Shown piece after piece: positions 43,940-46,613 of a stretch of DNA of 46,613 nucleotides (position 1 is the first letter of the stretch; each line of letters starts with the position of its first letter). The position numbers and the translations under genes are program-made. Source of the stretch: a virus; IMG/VR virus record IMGVR_UViG_3300045996_002799, positions 1 through 46,613 of that record; one strand, written 5' to 3'. The notes beneath the pieces are model-generated. The model saw only the letters and a list, made by a program, of their open reading frames with translations. It was not told the DNA's origin and made no database searches.

Positions 43940-45583
43940 ATGCAACAACAGTCAACGCAGCAGAAGACGAGCCTCCCGCTCGCCGTCGGTCAGGATTCGC
44001 TCCGCACAGAGGAGGCCTACCTGTACGACCCCGGCGTCGAGCGGGGGGTGCTGGCCTGCATCATGGCTCACCCAGACCTCCTCGTGGAGGCCAAGCGGAC
44101 GGTGAAGCCCGAGCACTTCTTTTACCCCATGCACCAGTACACCTACCGGTGCATGTTGTTCGTCGCTGAGTCGGCGGCGAGGAACGGCTGGCCGATCAGC
44201 TTCGACCTGACCACCGTCGAGTGCGTGGCCAAGCAGGCGGGGCCCGAGTTCTTCAACAACTTCGTCCAGCGGACCGAGGGCATGGCGAAGTGGCGGGAGA
44301 TTCAGGAGTTCGGCAACTATGTGGACGGCAACGGCTTTCAGCGGTACGTCGCGGCCCTGCGCGATCGCGCGGCCCGCGTGGCCATTTACCGCAAGGCCCG
44401 ACTGATGCAGATCGCCGCCATCGACCTAGCCCAGCACCCGTCGGCTTCCGAGGTGGCGGCCCAGTTCGGCGCCGACCTCCGATGGATCTCGCACCAGGTG
44501 TCGAACCGCCCCGACCCCAACCTGACCGACGTCTTCAGGGACGTGATGGCCTACTCCGACCTGGTGGCGAGGTACCCGTTCCTGGCCGGCCTTCGCATCC
44601 CCGCCATCCCCGCCATCAATCACGCCCTCGACGGCCCCATTCCGCAGAACGCATGCGTCCTGCTGGCGGGCACCGCCAAGGGCGGCAAGAGCACCCTGCT
44701 CAACATAGCTGCCACCGACCTCGCCGAGAACGGGGTGCCCATCCTGTTCCTCGACGTCGAGATGACCGAGCGGGAGTTCGTCTCCCGCCTCACGTCGCGA
44801 CTGTCTGGGGTTCCCGAGAAGGCGATCCGCAACGGCGACCTGACGGTTGATCAGCGGGCCAGCATCAGGGAGATCGAGCCCCGCATCGCCAAGATCCAGC
44901 AGAACTTCAAGCTGGTCAACGTAGCGGGCAAGTCGTGCGACGAGATCATCTCCCACGTCCGCCAGTTCGCCATGGAAAAGGTGGGCACCCAGGTCATCGA
45001 ACGACCCGACGGCACGCCCATGACGGTTACCAACCCTGGGCTGGTGGTCTACGACTACGTGAAGATGCCCGAGACGACCGGCAACCAGTCCGAGTACCAG
45101 GTCGTCGGCCATCTGATCAACGAGTTGAAGCTGGCGTCCAACGACACCAATGTGCCGGTGTTCGCGGGCATCCAGATGAGCCAAGCCTCGATCGGTGCCC
45201 TTCCCATCGACGTCGCCACTCGCGGCGAGTCCATGATCGGAAACGGCATGAAGCCCATCCAGAACTCCTCGGCCCTGCTGGTGATCTGCGGACTGAACGA
45301 GGAAATGCAGGAGGCCATCGGGCACCAAGCCAACGTCACCCTCCACTGCCTCCTGAACCGGAACGGCGCCCCGCTGCGTGAGGGTCAGCCGATCACCATC
45401 AAACGTGAGACGTTCTCGGTCGCCGACGTTCCGGAGCCGCAGCAGCTGATGAAGGCCATCGCTGCGGAGTCCAAGCGTCAGCGGCGGGCACAGGCTGGCA
45501 TGCGTGGCTCGGGCTCCCCCAAGGCCACGCTGCCCCCGAGGGAGCCCATGGCGGCACCAACGCTCCCAGCGAAGGGGGCGTGA
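43940..45583 (+). CDS. dnaB: DnaB-type replicative helicase, 547 aa
   Basis: Hexameric 5'-3' fork helicase. N-terminal DnaB domain (about 30-165): DPGVERGVLACIMAHPDLL and FFYPMHQYTYRCML. RecA-like core from about 215: Walker A AGTAKGGKST (243-252), Walker B-like ILFLDVEM, and a later FAGIQMSQASI/ESMIGNGMKPIQNSSALLVI block in place of the usual 'SQLNR...GS-I-Q-D-A-D' motif. Extra basic, Ala-rich C-terminal tail of about 50 residues. Immediately followed by the primase gene, one base after its stop. Confidence 0.92.
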   Translation: MQQQSTQQKTSLPLAVGQDSLRTEEAYLYDPGVERGVLACIMAHPDLLVEAKRTVKPEHFFYPMHQYTYRCMLFVAESAARNGWPISFDLTTVECVAKQAGPEFFNNFVQRTEGMAKWREIQEFGNYVDGNGFQRYVAALRDRAARVAIYRKARLMQIAAIDLAQHPSASEVAAQFGADLRWISHQVSNRPDPNLTDVFRDVMAYSDLVARYPFLAGLRIPAIPAINHALDGPIPQNACVLLAGTAKGGKSTLLNIAATDLAENGVPILFLDVEMTEREFVSRLTSRLSGVPEKAIRNGDLTVDQRASIREIEPRIAKIQQNFKLVNVAGKSCDEIISHVRQFAMEKVGTQVIERPDGTPMTVTNPGLVVYDYVKMPETTGNQSEYQVVGHLINELKLASNDTNVPVFAGIQMSQASIGALPIDVATRGESMIGNGMKPIQNSSALLVICGLNEEMQEAIGHQANVTLHCLLNRNGAPLREGQPITIKRETFSVADVPEPQQLMKAIAAESKRQRRAQAGMRGSGSPKATLPPREPMAAPTLPAKGA

Positions 45584-45584
45584 G

Positions 45585-46613
45585 GTGAGAGTCGGATACG
45601 ACCCATGGAGAGTGGTCTCTGAGCAGGTGCAGCGGTACTACGTCGCGCACCCCGAGGTGATTGAGCAGCTGCTCATGCGGCTCGGTGGCCAGGAGGTGAA
45701 GCGGCACGGGGACAAGAGGTTCTCTTGCACCTGCCCCATCCACATGGGGGACAACCCGCAGGCCTTCGCCGTCTGGACTGACAAGGGCTTCGTGGCGTGG
45801 AGGTGCCACACGCGGTGCGCGTGCAACGGCAATCTCTCCACGATGGTCATGAAGAAGTACCGGTGCCGGTTCGCTGACGCCGTCACCTGGCTGGCGCGGT
45901 TCGCCGGCCTAGCATTCGACGGCGCCAGCCTGAGGATTGAGCCAGGCCGGGTGACGGAGGAGACACTTGAATCGATCGTCACCCGCTTCCGCATCGCTGG
46001 CGACGACACCCCCAACTACTTCGGCGAGTCGTGGGTCGAGCAGTCGCTGCAACTCCAGCACCCCCACTTCTACGAACGGGGGTATCCCGCCGAGATCCTC
46101 AGGAAGTTCGAGGTGGGGTTCGTGCCAGCAGGGCGGTGGGTCGTTCCCGACCCCGAGAAGCCTGACAAGAAGAACGGCTGGTTCGAGGACCGCATCTCCG
46201 TGCCCATCAGGGACAGGGAGGGCCGTTGTATCGGCTTCTCCGGTCGCCGCACTGACGGGGTCAAGCACCAGAAGTACAAGATCTTCCCCGGTACACGCAA
46301 GGGGCTCGTGTGGTACGGGCTACATCACAAAGAGACTCAGGCAGCGATCGCCCGCACCCGCCATGTCATCGTGGTCGAGGGGTTCGCCGACGTGTGGCGG
46401 GGCTGGCAGCACGGGGTCACCAACATCATCTCCCCCATGGGGACGATCGTCACCCCGCACCAGATCAAGATCCTCAAGACCACCATGGCAATCGAGGGCC
46501 TGACAATTTTCTTGGATTGTGACGAGGCGGGATTGGGTGCTTCGCTGGAAATGGCCGATCAACTGGGAGACGTCGCGAAGATTCGGCTGGCCTACCCGCC
46601 GGTGGCTGACCAA
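45585..46613 (+). CDS. dnaG: DnaG-type primase, 3' truncated by window end
   Basis: Makes RNA primers for replication. Starts at GTG 45585, one base after the dnaB stop, with GAAGGGGGCG upstream inside dnaB; no ATG fits. Visible: 343 codons. CHC2-type zinc finger at residues 48-80 (Cys48/Cys50, His53, Cys74, Cys78/Cys80; an extra Cys pair compared with bacterial DnaG). RNA-polymerase-type basic domain with FEDRISVPI and CIGFSGRR near 205-225. Toprim with VVEGFADV near 263-270 and FLDCDEAG near 308-315. The end lies outside the window. Confidence 0.93.
   Translation, partial: MRVGYDPWRVVSEQVQRYYVAHPEVIEQLLMRLGGQEVKRHGDKRFSCTCPIHMGDNPQAFAVWTDKGFVAWRCHTRCACNGNLSTMVMKKYRCRFADAVTWLARFAGLAFDGASLRIEPGRVTEETLESIVTRFRIAGDDTPNYFGESWVEQSLQLQHPHFYERGYPAEILRKFEVGFVPAGRWVVPDPEKPDKKNGWFEDRISVPIRDREGRCIGFSGRRTDGVKHQKYKIFPGTRKGLVWYGLHHKETQAAIARTRHVIVVEGFADVWRGWQHGVTNIISPMGTIVTPHQIKILKTTMAIEGLTIFLDCDEAGLGASLEMADQLGDVAKIRLAYPPVADQ

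Noticed and set aside
1-46613. tRNA genes, rRNA, CRISPR arrays, insertion sequences, integrase or attachment sites
   Set aside because: None could be recognised by eye; short intergenic gaps leave little room. A dedicated tRNA scan would settle the first point.

Overview
The window is a stretch of a large, GC-rich, tightly packed double-stranded DNA phage genome (or prophage). Evidence: very long virion-type proteins, a RecA/DnaB/DnaG replication set, phage-style nucleotide genes, a phage sigma-like factor, almost no intergenic space, and many 1-bp and 4-bp start/stop overlaps. The host cannot be read directly. One phage gene carries a bacterial PEP-CTERM sorting signal, and a second exported, carbohydrate-enzyme-like protein sits among the virion genes. 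With the high GC and a B12-dependent ribonucleotide reductase, this suggests a Gram-negative host with an exosortase, such as a planctomycete or relative (inference).

Region 1, about 1-21,393, rightward: virion genes. A 5'-truncated giant tail/fibre protein (at least 2,487 aa) is followed by 369-aa and 1,008-aa structural proteins, an exported protein, a 1,769-aa fibre-like protein ending in a propeller-like region, three small or unknown proteins and a subtilisin-like protease.

Region 2, about 21,396-37,843, leftward: metabolism, recombination and regulation. In transcription order from the right: lipoprotein, three unknown genes, dCMP deaminase, a second lipoprotein, a sigma-70-family factor, class II ribonucleotide reductase (NrdJ), a metallophosphoesterase with an N-terminal HTH, the PEP-CTERM protein, RecD2 helicase, five small unknown genes, an RdgC-like protein, a small basic protein, ThyX and an acidic protein. 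NrdJ, dCMP deaminase and ThyX together form a route to dTMP.

Region 3, about 37,844-38,409: the only sizeable gap, lying between the divergent operons. It holds two outward promoters and a nested set of inverted repeats around an AT-rich core, a plausible replication origin.

Region 4, about 38,410-46,613, rightward: replication and modification. A winged-helix-like protein, RecA, a C5 DNA methyltransferase overlapped by a small PD-(D/E)XK/Vsr-like nuclease, a proline-rich protein, DnaB helicase and a DnaG-type primase cut by the window end.

The main non-gene finding is a motif, TTGGG(T/C)A-N17-GATCAA, repeated with exact spacing upstream of five transcription units on both strands. It is a candidate phage-specific promoter, possibly read by the phage's own sigma factor. 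The PEP-CTERM gene has its own copy and a terminator on each side, so it is a self-contained cargo (moron) gene.
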